DNA of 64,000 bases from Setaria digitata (lineage: Eukaryota > Nematoda > Chromadorea > Rhabditida > Setariidae): positions 122,771-186,770 of the forward strand of contig RCAB01000082.1 of the NCBI GenBank assembly GCA_003640385.1, read 5' to 3'. The position numbers and the translations under genes are program-made. Shown in pieces: positions 52,901 through 64,000 of the stretch (position 1 is the first letter of the stretch; every line of letters starts with the position of its first letter). Below the pieces are notes generated by a model, which made no database searches, was not told where the DNA came from, and saw nothing but the letters and a program-made list of their open reading frames with translations.

Positions 52901-53980
52901 AAATATTATTGTGAATAATAATTTGGAATGCTAGAATGTTGCTGAAAGGACAAACATTTATGGGGAAATAATATTTATCATCTAAATCATTGATTATTTA
53001 TTATTACTTCATATAAATATTGATTAAATTTAATAAATGAATTCAAAAGTAAAACAAAGCCATGACTTCGCCAGAAATTAAGAGAACAAATAATTAATTG
53101 GTGAATAAAGGATTATTTCAATATAAGATGAAATAACTTAGGAGAAAAAAATAATCAGATTTGAGTGGTAATTAATGGATATATTCTTTATTAATAGTAA
53201 TATTTTACAAGTAGCTAGCTTCTTTCTTTTATTGTTTCATTTCATTTCATTATCTTTTGAATGCAATCAAATGAATGACAAAATTTTCCTCTTCGGTCTA
53301 GATACAAGAAAAATATTTTGCATATAACTAATATTTTGAAAATTATTATCATCATCATATTTAACTGGATCAAAAAAAAAAAAAAAAAAATGATAAAAAT
53401 GACAATACTACTATCATTATATTATCACTAATATTGTTTTGCAAATATTAATTATGTCAATATTTACCAAAATGAAAAAGGATAATACTACGACCATCTT
53501 ATCATTAACAGTATTATTTTAGAAGTGTGCTACTTATCAAATTTAATTAAGAAATGACAGTATTACAATCGGGAAAATAATCATTCATACTATAATAACA
53601 GAATCAAAATTTTAGTGAAACTTATCATAATCACTAGCACTGCCATTTTACAAATGATAATTCTCACATTTTGTTTAAACGAAATTTCCACTGTATGTTC
53701 TTCTTATCACTTATCGCTAGTGTTATTATATATGATAATTTTTTGATGTTTGCTTAAATACTCTCCTAAATTATCATTCTACTATCACTTATCTTGCTTC
53801 AAATTTAAATTTTATTTTTGAAATTGAATTAATAGCAGATGGTAATACTAAAGGTACCTTACCGTATTCCCTGTTAACTGAAAAACTTTCCTTTAAGCAA
53901 ACAAATTTATATACAACAGATGTTTGAACCTTACCATCTAAATGACTTATTTATATCACAAAAGAATATTACCGACATTT

Positions 53981-53982
53981 CC

Positions 53983-54016
<34 letters not shown>

Positions 54017-54042
54017 CTCTCTTCCATCCCTCTCTCTCTCTC
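53981..54042. repeat. interrupted (CT)n / CCT microsatellite
   Basis: About 60 bases of CT repeats are broken by CCC and CCAT interruptions (for example CTCTCTTCCATCCCTCTCTC). The reverse strand yields an Arg/Glu-rich open frame that is only a by-product of the repeat. Confidence 0.9.
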
Positions 54043-56699
54043 ATACATAGTCATAATATCCCATAATTTTTTTTTTTTTATTTTTATAAGATGAAATGGA
54101 TACCTAACTTCCGTCTCTTCCGGTCTCCTGCGAGGGAACTCTTTTTCCGGTAGCTTACACAAAAAGAATTTAAAGGTAAACGAGGCAAAGACAGACGGGA
54201 AGAGTGGAGAGAAAAGATAAAAGAAAAAGAGAAATTAAATTATGATATGCACGAGTAATTAAAATCATTTAATAATATGGAAAAAAAAAGATGGATTTTA
54301 TCAATTCTATTTTAAAAAAGATTTAAAATAATTCACATGAGAATTACGGTAATGAAAAGAAATTCAAAATAATCATTATCAAATTGATAAGAAAAGGAAA
54401 CAAAAGAAACTTCAATCATTATCAAAGTAATGAATGGGAAAATTAAAAATTTAGAAAAAGGAAACAAAAAAATTATTCAGCGTTTTGCTTGTTTCATCCT
54501 AATTTCAAACAAATATTATCTAATTTTGCACTATTAAGAAATTGATAAAACAGTAAATTTCGTGCAGAATACCTATAATTAAAACTTATCATCCATAAAA
54601 AAACATGGCGCATAAAATTCCAAAAATGATAAGAACATATTTTGGTAGTGATAAAATGATATTAAATGACTGAATATTATTCAGTAAATCAATACATTAT
54701 ATATATAAATTTCGCTGTCCTGCTATTCGCCTCATAAATTTTGTTTTTGAGAAATTAATGCAATCAGAGAAGAGTATCATATCATTTTTATATATTCCAT
54801 TATTTTCCAATCAATCGATTGGAAAATTTTCATCGGCAAACATCAAATGATCGGTAAAAAATCGTTCAAAGAAGCAAGTGCTAATGGATTTTTGTTAATC
54901 TTTCAGTGATCATTTTCAACACGGCAAAACGACACGTGTAATGAACAGCACAATTAACTGAATGCTAATGATACTAAGAGTTAATTATGGTAGCAAAAAA
55001 AAAAAAAGAAAAGAAGAAAAGGATGAAATTAGATAATTAGTGCAATAATTGAAAACACCCCTACAGGTCAAGTATGAATCGGTGCCTTTTATCATTTTTA
55101 TTTTTTTTTTGCTTTTAAAAGTATTAAGGTCTAAGGTCAACAGATTTATGCAAGAATTTTGGTGAAATTGTAAAAATTTAAATTAACTAAAAGTAGAAAT
55201 AGTAAAAATTATTAAGTGAAATTCCTCAAAAATCAGTTTTTTTTTTTATAGGAAGCAAATTTCCAAAACTTTTCGTGATGAAATTTTGGAGCTGCTTTTT
55301 TTTTTCTTCAAACTTAAAAATGTGTAATTTACTATTTCCTCGGCATTAATTATTTTCCTCTTATTATTTCTTACTACTTCATTCATTAATTTTTCAACTA
55401 TCACCTCAGTTAATTTTCCATAAATTGTTCAAATTTTATCGGGAACTTAAGAACGACCTCGACTTCAAAACGGTCTTACTACTTAATTCACTAATTTTTC
55501 AACTGATTATTTCAGTTAATTTTCCGTAAATCCTTTAATTTTAATCGGAAACTCAAGAACAACCTCGATTAAATGGCGTTGCAAGAATAAAGTTAAATAA
55601 TGAAATGAGGAAGAAATAAATTACCTTAAAGGAAGCAAATTACACTGCTTATTTAAAAAATTAAGTCAGACATCTCTTCTTTTTTTTTTACCAAGCACAT
55701 AAAATGCATCCAATATAGCAGGTTTAAGATTTGATGTATATTTTCAAATTAGTCCATGACCTTTTGATTTAAGTTATTTCTACAAAATGTCGTAGCTTTG
55801 TCAATTTTTACTTAAATAATAAATAATTTTCGCAATTCAATTTTTAAGATGCTGAAAAATACTAAACAAATATCTGAAAAATTTTTGATAAATCACTTGT
55901 CATTGCGATTACAAATAAATGATTACGTTGTTAATTCGAATTCTTTATTCTTATTAATTCATTTCTCAGCAGAATTCGCAACTGATAATTCATTTTTGAT
56001 TGCAGCAACACAATATACAAAAGAATGCGAACAAAAGAAATTAATTATGAAGCAGAAATTGTTCTGCAAATGAAATAAAACAAAGTATAGGACAGGTAAG
56101 GAGGAATTATTCGTTGTTATGAACTAATGTGGTACTTTTGGAACAAATTCGATCGGTATCTCCTGATTTGCAGATAGAGCAAGAAAATATTTAGTGTCTA
56201 GCAACTTTCAAAATTTTTTCAAAATTTCATGCAGGAAAAAAAAGGAAGAATTCAAATTTAAATTTTCGTCGTTAGAATTAATTAAGTTAAGAGAATTATC
56301 ACTTTTATAATTTATCACCTTTTTTTGAGGAAAGAAATTTTTGGAATTTTCCGTAAATTAAAAAGGAAAAAATAAATAAATAATAAATATTGAAAATTTT
56401 TTGTGCTTTTTTTTTTTCAAAACAGAAAATTTTTAAACAAAATAAATGAAAATATTCGAAAAATTCTGTTCATGAGCAAAAATATTTAATTTTTTTTTTA
56501 ATGCTATTTAAACGATATAAATCGGTAAAAATATCATCTAACTTTAAAACTGATAATTCTAATTTGAAATATGAAAAATTTTATAGAGTAATTAGCCTAT
56601 TTCTTTTTTTTCCCATGTATAAATTAGTAATCAAGATGTGGAAATTTTATCTAAAAATATTTATCATTAAACCCCAATTTACTTATCAGTTACTGATGA

Positions 56700-57199
56700 C
56701 TCTTACTTTACCTTGAAAATCTAGCGCTAACTCTTATAAATCGGCTACCCCGCTATTTCTCATAACTCACCTCCCTCTTACTTTACCTTACTTTGGAAAA
56801 AAAAAAACTCTTACTTTACCTTGAAAATCTAGCGCTAACTCTTATAAATCGGCTACCCCGCTATTTCTCATAACTCACCTCCCTCTTACTTTACCTTACT
56901 TTGGAAAAAAAAAAACTCTTACTTTACCTTGAAAATCTAGCGCTAACTCTTATAAATCGGCTACCCCGCTATTTCTCATAACTCACCTCCCTCTTACTTT
57001 ACCTTACTTTGGAAAAAAAAAAACTCTTACTTTACCTTGAAAATCTAGCGCTAACTCTTATAAATCGGCTACCCCGCTATTTCTCATAACTCACCTCCCT
57101 CTTACTTTACCTTACTTTGGAAAAAAAAAAACTCTTACTTTACCTTGAAAATCTAGCGCTAACTCTTATAAATCGGCTACCCCGCTATTTCTCATAACT
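56700..57199. repeat. 108-bp tandem repeat array (about 4.6 near-identical copies)
   Basis: The word CTAGCGCTAACTC recurs at 56721, 56829, 56937, 57045 and 57153, exactly 108 bp apart. Complete units look identical by eye, including an A-run and the segments CTCTTACTTTACCTTG, ATAAATCGGCTACCCCGCTA and TTTCTCATAACTCACCTCCC. The last copy is cut at CTCATAACT and passes into a diverged half-repeat (CCCCGCTACCTCTCATAACT). The unit is clearly more GC-rich than its surroundings. Near-perfect copies indicate recent expansion. No open frame runs through the unit and I see no mobile-element protein. It could be a minisatellite or a small satellite seed. Confidence 0.95.
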
Positions 57200-60100
57200 T
57201 ACTTCCCCGCTACCTCTCATAACTTGCTTCTACCGTTATTTACTGTCTATTCTCTATCCATCTTTGTATTATCGGTCTTCTGTTCTCTTTATATTTTTGA
57301 TAATACGAAATGAATATTTTTTTAATTAGCATTTGAATAGTACAAATTATCGAACAATATTCGATACTCGGAAGAATGCAAAGAGCGGAGACATGGTAAT
57401 TTTTTGATTCTACAGCCTAATTAACATAATAATTAGTGGTAGCAGTTGTTGTTGTCATAGAAGTTTTGAATTTATTTCTGGATGAGTAGGAATGGAATGA
57501 GTGATCGATGAGAAAAAATGGATGATAAATGTTACAGTTATAAAATATGAATGGTTCTAAAAAAGAAAATTATCAAACTAGAAAAGTCGCTGTACATGAA
57601 ATTATGCTAAAATAACAAGAAAATATGACACGCTGAAATAAAATTCTAATTTAACATGCTTTTTAAAATGATATAATATCACTTACAAAAAAAAAAAGGA
57701 GTAATTTTAAAGTTGAATTTTTTGAAGGAATTATTACTTATTAAACTATATAAGGCTTTTTCTTTTCTATATCATTACTAAAAAAGAAATGGATTAAAAT
57801 TTAAAAAAAGAACAAATGAAAGTAAAAATTAAAAATTGTATCGAATTTTGAAAATAAATGGGAAAAAAAAATTACGCTTTGCTAATATAAAAATTTCCAT
57901 CTAAGAAAAAAGAAAGCCGTTAAGGTAAGTATTAATTTGTTAAAATTTTAGCATTAATTTTAACCAATTAGTTAATTAATTAATCAATAAATTGTTTCAA
58001 AGTAATCACTGTTTTAAATATCAAACAAAGAAAAACTTTTTTTTACTAAAATTTTGTCAAATAAAAGCAGCAATATTAATTTATGCTTTTTAGTACGATG
58101 CAGAATGACTAAATTTTAATTGTCAACGGAAAATTTTGAAAGACAAAAAAAAAGCAAGAAATGATTAAATCTTCTTGCAGTATGTAGACTCGCAAATAAA
58201 TTATTCAAATTTAATGAAAAAAAAAAGCGAAATTTTAAATAATTCGTCGAAAAATCACTCATAATTAAAAAATGATCGAAATTTATTCATAGAATAAAAA
58301 TTATAACACATCACTAAATTAATTATTTCGAATCGAAATAAGAGAATTAAATTATAATAGTTAATTTCTGGGTAGTTCATCTGAAAAGGGAACTCTTAAT
58401 TAAATGATTAAATCTAATTTCAAGGTGAAAATTACGAATAATTCACAAATTAATAATTCTGAATTAAAATATTCATTAAAGAAAAAGAAAAAAAAAAGGA
58501 AAATCATTTGCACTTATAATTAAAATGAAAAATAATTAAAATTTTTTAAAAATTTTTATAATTAAAATTTTTCACTTATAATTAAAATGATTACTGACAA
58601 TATTCTTTAAATTTTTTTTTCACTTTTTGCTTTTTTCTCATCATATATTTTTTAATTATTAATTACGTTTAATTTGATGCCTAACAAATAAATGTTTAAA
58701 TATTGATTAAATTATCTGTTGCTGAATTCAAATTTATCACCAATTTTAATCAAAAATTTACCGTTTTTTATTTATTAAATAAACAATAGAGACAGACAGA
58801 CAGACTAGACCAGCTCAGACTAACAGGCAGACAGACTAGACTAGGGTATACACAGCAGGAATGCCTAACTGGATGTAGTAATAAAATTTCTTAAGAGCAA
58901 TTGGACTTTACGAGAAGACCGGAGTTGCACTGAGAGTATTGCCGCGGAATTTTACTGAGAGATGATGGAGGTGAAAGGTCAATTCACTGTTATAATCATA
59001 CTTATCCGATACTTAACAAGAAACTTTAAAAAAAGAAAATATACTAAAAAAAAGCTATAACTAAACTGAAATATGAGAGTTAAAGATACTTGTCATTTAA
59101 TAATTAGTAATTTTAAGTAAAAAAAAGTATTGAAAAAAGAAATATTATATTCTGATATCTAATCTAATTTAATTAAAACCGTTTTAATTTAATTGGTAAA
59201 TAGATAGAATATTACCAAAAAATAAATACAATTTAAAAAAAAAAAAACAATGAAAAATGCAAGAATAGGATAATTAATTAAGCATTAAAAAGCTTATTTA
59301 AAAGTGAATAAAATATAAAATAAAGTTTCATCAGGGTATAACTTTTTTTTTTTATAACAAATTTTAGTTCAAAAAATTAATTAATCATTTAATTTACAGG
59401 GAAAATAGAGGAAGGAGGGGAAAATTAAATTTTCTCATCTTTGTATTATTTCATATCAAACAAAAAAAAAAAGAGAAGAAAGCGATGAAATTTTTCGCTT
59501 TATGAAAAAATTTTTTTTGATCGATTACATTTTCAATTCAACAAAAGTGATCGAAAAAATAATTAATATTTAATATTTTGTTATTCAAAAAAAAAAAAAC
59601 TTTATTTTAATAGAGATCGAAGAACTGATGTATATTTAAATTCAATGAATTATATAACAAGTATTGAAATTTGAAAAAAAAGAAACAAAAACAAAAAGAA
59701 TGAAAGAAAGAGAATATGAAAAATTGAATAGATAAAAAAAAAGTAGGAGAGAAAAGCCAAAAAAAAAAAAATTAGTTGAAAAATTTTCAATTAATTAAAA
59801 CTTTTGATAGCAAAATTTAACTACTATTTGAAAAGCAGCAAAAGAAGAATGGAGAGAGTGAAGAAAAGTGTGAAAATGAATGGGTAGGGATGAAAAGGAA
59901 CCAAAAAAAAAAAAAAACGCTTAAAGGTATATTCTAAAAATGAACGGAAAAACGGGAGAAGTAGGTTATTTTAATACAAAAAAAAAAAAGAGTAAAATAG
60001 TAATGTTTTTAACACTGATGATGATGATAATAATAATAATAATGATGATGATGATGATGATGATGATGGTAATAATGGTGGTAATGATGATAATGATAAT

Positions 60101-61258
60101 GATGATGGTGATGATGATATCTTGCTGTGAAATAAATGAGTTTGGAACAAAGAGGAATCGGAAAGGGAGGAAAGAGGAAGGAAGAATTTATCCAAATCGT
60201 AATTTGGAAAATGTCCAATTGTGCAATATATGAATTCACATATTATTTTTTAATTATCATCATTATGATAATAATCATCTTACCATTATTATAATCCTGA
60301 TAGCTAATAATACTGATAATAATAATAATAATAATAAATGTTATTTTCTTTTGATCTGATATGAATTTTTTTTTTTAAATTCTAATTTTGAATCAGTTTT
60401 CCTTTTTTGTTTTAAAATAAAAAAGAAAAGCTTAATTATAATATGAAATGATATAAATAAAAAGATATATTTAAAAAAATAAATAAATAAATAAAAAGCG
60501 TAATGTTTGATGATAACTTATTATTAAATAATTCTTCAAGATAAGAAAAAATAATAATGAATAATTTAAAATTATAAATGTTATAATTTGTAGCTTCCAA
60601 CAATTATATTTCTAAGTTTTATAAATTTATACGATTTAATGGGACGAAAAATGAGGATGAAATTAATATTGTTAGCTAATTTCTTATTTTTTTTCTTTTT
60701 TTTTTTCTTGCTAACTTTTTTCAACGTTTAATAACTGTTATATTTGGACGATTGTTAAGAGTTTCAAATTAAACACTTAAAATTATCATGGAAAAAAAAT
60801 ATTATTGTTACTTAGTGAAGATGAAGGAACATTCATGCAATTTGAAGTTATAATGTCTAGATTTTAGAAATTTAATAAATGAAGAAAATAGAAGGAAAAA
60901 GAAATTTATTTTATTTCTTTTTTTTTTTTATTTTTTATGGATAATTATGTAAGGATTATTTTAAATACTTAGTGAAAATGAAAATGAAGTTCCAATGAAA
61001 TGATAAGAAGATGATAGACATGTGATAAATTCATTCATTTTTCAACAACTTCATTCTACCATTCATTATTATCAATTCATGGAAAATGATAAATATATAT
61101 GATCTGATCATTCCTGCTCCGGAATTCATTACTATCAATTCATTAAGGAAAGGTGATAAATATGTGATAACCTCATTTTCCAATCACTTCACTTCACTCT
61201 CTACTATCATCACGAACTAGTGAATTTTAAACTTCCAAATGATTTCTTTCTTTATCAC
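57200..61258. other. AT-rich intergenic, no gene seen except a weak exon candidate
   Basis: This stretch is mostly A/T runs and TTAATTAA-type sequence. A GC-richer islet at 58786-58990 carries a CAGACAGACAGA run and, on the minus strand at about 58954-58890, a TCTCTCAG acceptor followed by a coding-like KIPRQYSQCNSGLLVKSNCS. The ATG/GAT triplet tract at 60016-60118 gives spurious Met or His/Ser open frames. Confidence 0.45.
60016..60118. repeat. GAT/ATG trinucleotide repeat
   Basis: About 100 bases of (GAT)n with ATA, GGT and AAT interruptions (for example GATGATGATGATGATGATGG). Poly-Met on one strand and poly-His or poly-Ser on the other are artefacts of the repeat. Confidence 0.95.
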
Positions 61259-61336
61259 CCAAACTGAAGGTGATGATGAAACTGTCGAGGAAAAGGTTTG
61301 TAAATAAATGAGCCAAACAAAAATCTTGGACCACAT
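61259..61336 (-). other. candidate signal-peptide exon (minus strand), gene unknown
   Basis: Reading down from 61336, the frame gives MWSKIFVWLIYLQTFSSTVS followed by SSPSVW and then a possible GTGATA donor in phase 0. The N-terminus has the shape of a signal peptide: Lys near the start, a hydrophobic core, and small residues where cleavage would occur. No downstream exon in matching phase was found; the coding-like block near 58.9 kb needs phase 2. This may be a first exon of a secreted protein, or chance in an AT-rich frame. Confidence 0.22.
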
Positions 61337-62048
61337 GCGGTGAGAATTGACTTCCTTATGTACATAGACACATACTTCTGAAGTGATACTATAACATTTC
61401 ATTCTTTTCTTCTTCCACCTTTCGTTCTCTATTATTTTTAGAAATTTTGAAATAATAATTGCACAGAGACTTGTTAAATTGCTAATTAGTACGAATAATT
61501 ATGCTGGCATATGATTGCTCACTTGGTATTTCACTTATATATAAATGTTATTGATTTATGTAAATTAAGTATCAACTTATGCTAGCAAATGATGACAATG
61601 AAGAAATCGATTTATTCAATTTCATTTGAAATTATTTCGAAATTTCTAAATTTCATATTATAATTTCTGATTGAGGAAAGAATTCTCATACATATGAGAA
61701 CGAAAATCCCTTACTGAATAGTTAATTTAATAGTAAACGAGTGATGTACGATAAAAGAAAAGAATTTTTTCATTTCAAATACTTAAATTCCAATTAATGG
61801 TTTAGATTATTTCTGCTCATAAAATTACGCAAAATTCTGAGTAAACATTGAGATATAAAAGAGATGAATGTAGCGAAAATGAAAGTTTCAAATTTTTTGT
61901 TTTAAATTAAACGAAATAAATGATGGCGTTTTAGTACTTGAAAATAAATCGCTAAAAATAAAGGAAAATTTTAAATAAACAAAATTTTAATTTCAGATAA
62001 ATATAATTAACATAAATATGCAAAATTGAGTTATTTACTAAATGGGAA

Positions 62049-62053
<5 letters not shown>

Positions 62054-62091
<38 letters not shown>
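62054..62091. repeat. (GA)n microsatellite
   Basis: A continuous GA dinucleotide run of about 38 bases, flanked by purine-rich sequence (GGGAAAGAGAA and AAAGAGGAAAG). Confidence 0.95.
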
Positions 62092-62094
<3 letters not shown>

Positions 62095-63477
62095 AGGAAA
62101 GCAAATGACGAAAAATTTGATTAATTGAAATTTCAAAATTTAGACATAACTTCTAGGCTGTGGACTTGACTTCTAAGGTAAAAACATTTTATATTTATTA
62201 AAATGAAAAAAAATTTTTTGCTTTCTTCCCTTTCTTTTTTGGTTTTTTTTTTGTTCACTTTTTTCTCTGATTATTTCCAATTCTCTCAGTGAATAAATTT
62301 TTATCAAAAAACAAAAACTAAAAATGGCAAAATAATTTTTCTTTTTCTTTAGGAAAACAAAAGTTAAATGCACAAAAGGGAAATTTTTAAAATGTATAAT
62401 ATATGCAGGAATGCAATTATTGATTGCTATTTGGAAAATTAGCTTATTTCAGAGTGAAGAGAAGGAAAAAAAAAAACAGTAAAACTAAAGATTTGAAATA
62501 ATATCATTAATTAATTTTACACGAAAAAAAAAACTCTTTCCCTTCATCTCAAAATTAATCAACTTTTGCAAAAGTTCAAAAAAAAAAAAGAAATGGAAAT
62601 ATAATGAAAGAGATCATCGATGATCCGTGAAAGTTGCAGCAATTAAATGACACTTAGAGAAGTAGTAAATGATAATAATAATATCTGTAACAGACGACAC
62701 TGGCGCCACCTGTAATAATCTAAAGGTAAAGGTAAAGTCGTCGGAAATGCTTTTTGAAAAGTATTTTAAATTTTCTCCCTTCTTTTTTTTTTTTTTTTTT
62801 CTTTAGTTTATAAAATTTAACCGATCTGTAGTAGGAAAAAAAGTGAAATAATCAAAAATTTACTTTTTCTTTCTTCTTTTTAACTACATCAAAACTTTTT
62901 TATTTATATTTTTTATTAATTGATAAAATAAACTGTCATAAAATTTTGAAGTCCGAGATGAAAAAAAAAAAAAAAAAGAGGAAAAGTTAATTTTTTAAAA
63001 CTAATATAATTACCAAAAGGATATTTATTATGCGTAATGTTTTTTGAAAAGAAACTTTTCAGATTTTGAATCATATAAAATTAAGTTAAAAAAGACTTCA
63101 GAAATTTAATGCTATTATTTAAATCTTTTCTCTCTAATATGAATGGTTAAAGTATGCATGAAAGGAAAACAAATATTTTTAAACAAAATTATTAGAAAAT
63201 GTTTTACAAAAATTCACTGTAATACTAATAAAAACAAAAAACAAAAAAAAAGTGATAGACATATAATTTTTAAAAAATTTTTTCTTATTAAAATTTTATT
63301 TCTTATCAAATTTCTAGAAATAGTATGGGAAAATGGAGGGATAGAAAGGGTGAATGAAAATGAATAAAGAATACGGTAGGATTATTTGATGGGAAAAAAA
63401 AAAAAAAAATTATAAATTTCTTCGAAAGAGAAGAAAAACGACGAAAGTATTTTTTCTTTTTCAAAAATGAAAAGGTA

Positions 63478-63512
63478 AAGAGAGAGAGAGAGAGAGGGAG
63501 AGAAAGAAAGAA
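63478..63512. repeat. (GA)n / GAAA microsatellite
   Basis: A GA run with one GGG interruption merges into (GAAA)n. It is a purine-rich tract of about 35 bases. Confidence 0.85.
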
Positions 63513-63763
63513 AAAGGTAAAAGAGGAACGGATGGATTTATACAGGTGGATGACTTGACGGCGCCATACAAACGATCTTTTCCCTCAAATGGATTTCATA
63601 AAATGAGGTTGAAACTGAAAAAAAGAATAAAAAGGAAAGGAAAAAAGTATGCAAACGATCGGTTAAATGTTAGTTGTATATTGCTTGATGATTGAAATCA
63701 AAATATATATATTTTCTTCTTTACATTATTAGATTGAAAAATTTAAATTTGACTAAGTTATTC

Positions 63764-63856
63764 AATATATATATATATTGAATATATATATATTCAATAT
63801 ATATATATTCAATATATATATATTCAATATATATATTATATATATATTCAATATAT

Positions 63857-63904
<48 letters not shown>
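63764..63904. repeat. self-complementary TTCAATATATATATA tandem block
   Basis: Units of the form TTCAATATATATATATTGAA and TATTCAATATATATA repeat six or seven times, then pass into a pure (TA)n run of about 30 bases. Each TTCAATA...TATTGAA pair is a perfect palindrome, so the block can fold into hairpins or cruciforms. The Ile/Tyr-rich reverse-strand open frame is an artefact. Confidence 0.92.
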
Positions 63905-64000
63905 AATTTACTGTAAAATTAAAAAATAAATAAAAATTTTCACGTTTCACTGGAAATAAAGAGTAGAATTTTGAAGTGATAATCGAGAACAAAAAAAAAA

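Larger units (their letters stand above)
40911..56699. other. AT-rich intergenic desert with simple repeats, no gene seen
   Basis: I read both strands and found no chain of exons. Contents include poly-A/T runs, ATT/ATC triplet tracts (44215-44380, 47330-47365, 51130-51250), a TA run (46782-46800), CT runs (43972-43996, 53981-54042), and a GC-richer islet at 48488-48610 with CCGTCGACGATCATTCG and two ACGTGTA words. A short minus-strand stretch at 54115-54165 (LPEKEFPRRRPEETEVR) ends at a possible GTATCC donor, and a plus-strand stretch at 55970-56073 follows TTTCTCAG. Both are isolated and not called as genes. Confidence 0.5.
61337..64000. other. AT-rich intergenic to window end, simple repeats, no gene seen
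   Basis: No coding exon is supported here. Notable contents are two GA runs, a TTCAATATATA repeat block near the right edge, and two GC-rich points, CTGGCGCCACCTGTAA (62700) and TACAGGTGGATGACTTGACG then GCGCCA (63541), which share words in opposite orientation. Confidence 0.5.

Noticed and set aside
53956..54162. Arg/Glu-rich minus-strand open frame
   Set aside because: Most of it is the reverse of a CT microsatellite. Only about 17 residues lie outside the repeat.
55849..56073. 74-codon plus-strand open frame with a TTTCTCAG acceptor inside
   Set aside because: The second half looks somewhat coding-like, but there is no partner exon, domain or conserved motif. Too little to call.
58786..58845. 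CAGACAGACAGACT tract considered as a tRNA, snRNA or CRISPR-like array
   Set aside because: It has no cloverleaf, no regular spacing and no repeat-spacer structure. It is a short CAGA microsatellite.
59940..60239. Poly-Met and poly-His/Ser open frames
   Set aside because: They are products of the GAT/ATG triplet repeat.
1..64000. tRNA, rRNA, SL RNA, known miRNA or transposase genes
   Set aside because: I looked for tRNA B-box-like words, the SL1 sequence, common nematode miRNA seeds and transposase motifs while reading both strands and saw none. A dedicated scan could still find some.

Overview
The window is intron-rich, very AT-rich eukaryotic DNA, full of poly-A/T runs and microsatellites, with GT-AG introns whose acceptors are mostly TTTCAG-like. 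The genes point to a nematode. There is a DRAG-1-type repulsive guidance molecule (RGM), an FLP-23-like neuropeptide precursor with the DFLRFG signature, and compact multi-exon genes. The base composition would suit a clade III (filarial-type) nematode, but that finer placement is inference. There is no prokaryotic, viral or transposase-coding sequence that I can recognise.

Layout. The left 35 kb holds the genes. (1) 173-1041, minus: the 5' part of a p24/TMED cargo-receptor gene that runs off the left edge. (2) 2455-11361, plus: a 28-exon SAC3/GANP (MCM3AP-family) mRNA-export scaffold, reconstructed exon by exon in one open frame of about 1149 codons. It is divergent from the TMED gene across about 1.4 kb, and one of its introns carries a large AAT-type repeat. 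(3) 15047-16014, plus: a two-exon FMRFamide-like peptide gene, probably flp-23. (4) 17560-21683, minus: a conserved-looking gene of at least five exons that I do not recognise. (5) 22081-24767, plus: a small signal-peptide plus single-membrane-span protein with several symmetric phase-1 exons. (6) 30033-34921, minus: a complete seven-exon drag-1 (RGM family) gene, 398 codons, in which the canonical GDPH autocleavage motif reads GSRH.

From about 35 kb to 64 kb I find no convincing gene. It is a 29-kb AT-rich desert lying 5' of drag-1. It contains a 108-bp tandem array (56700-57199), a degenerate tandem repeat of about 75 bp around 40.6-40.9 kb, many dinucleotide and trinucleotide runs, a few GC-richer islets (48.5 kb, 58.8 kb) and two weak exon candidates (58.9 and 61.3 kb). 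Two single-N positions (25864, 40720) sit between or inside exactly duplicated sequence and look like assembly joins.

The genes do not form one pathway. They cover secretory cargo sorting (TMED), mRNA export (SAC3), neuropeptide signalling (flp-23) and BMP co-reception (drag-1). No new multi-gene system is evident. The observations most worth following are the missing RGM cleavage site, the single-copy FLRFamide precursor without an obvious signal peptide, the unidentified minus-strand gene and the SAC3 micro-exons.
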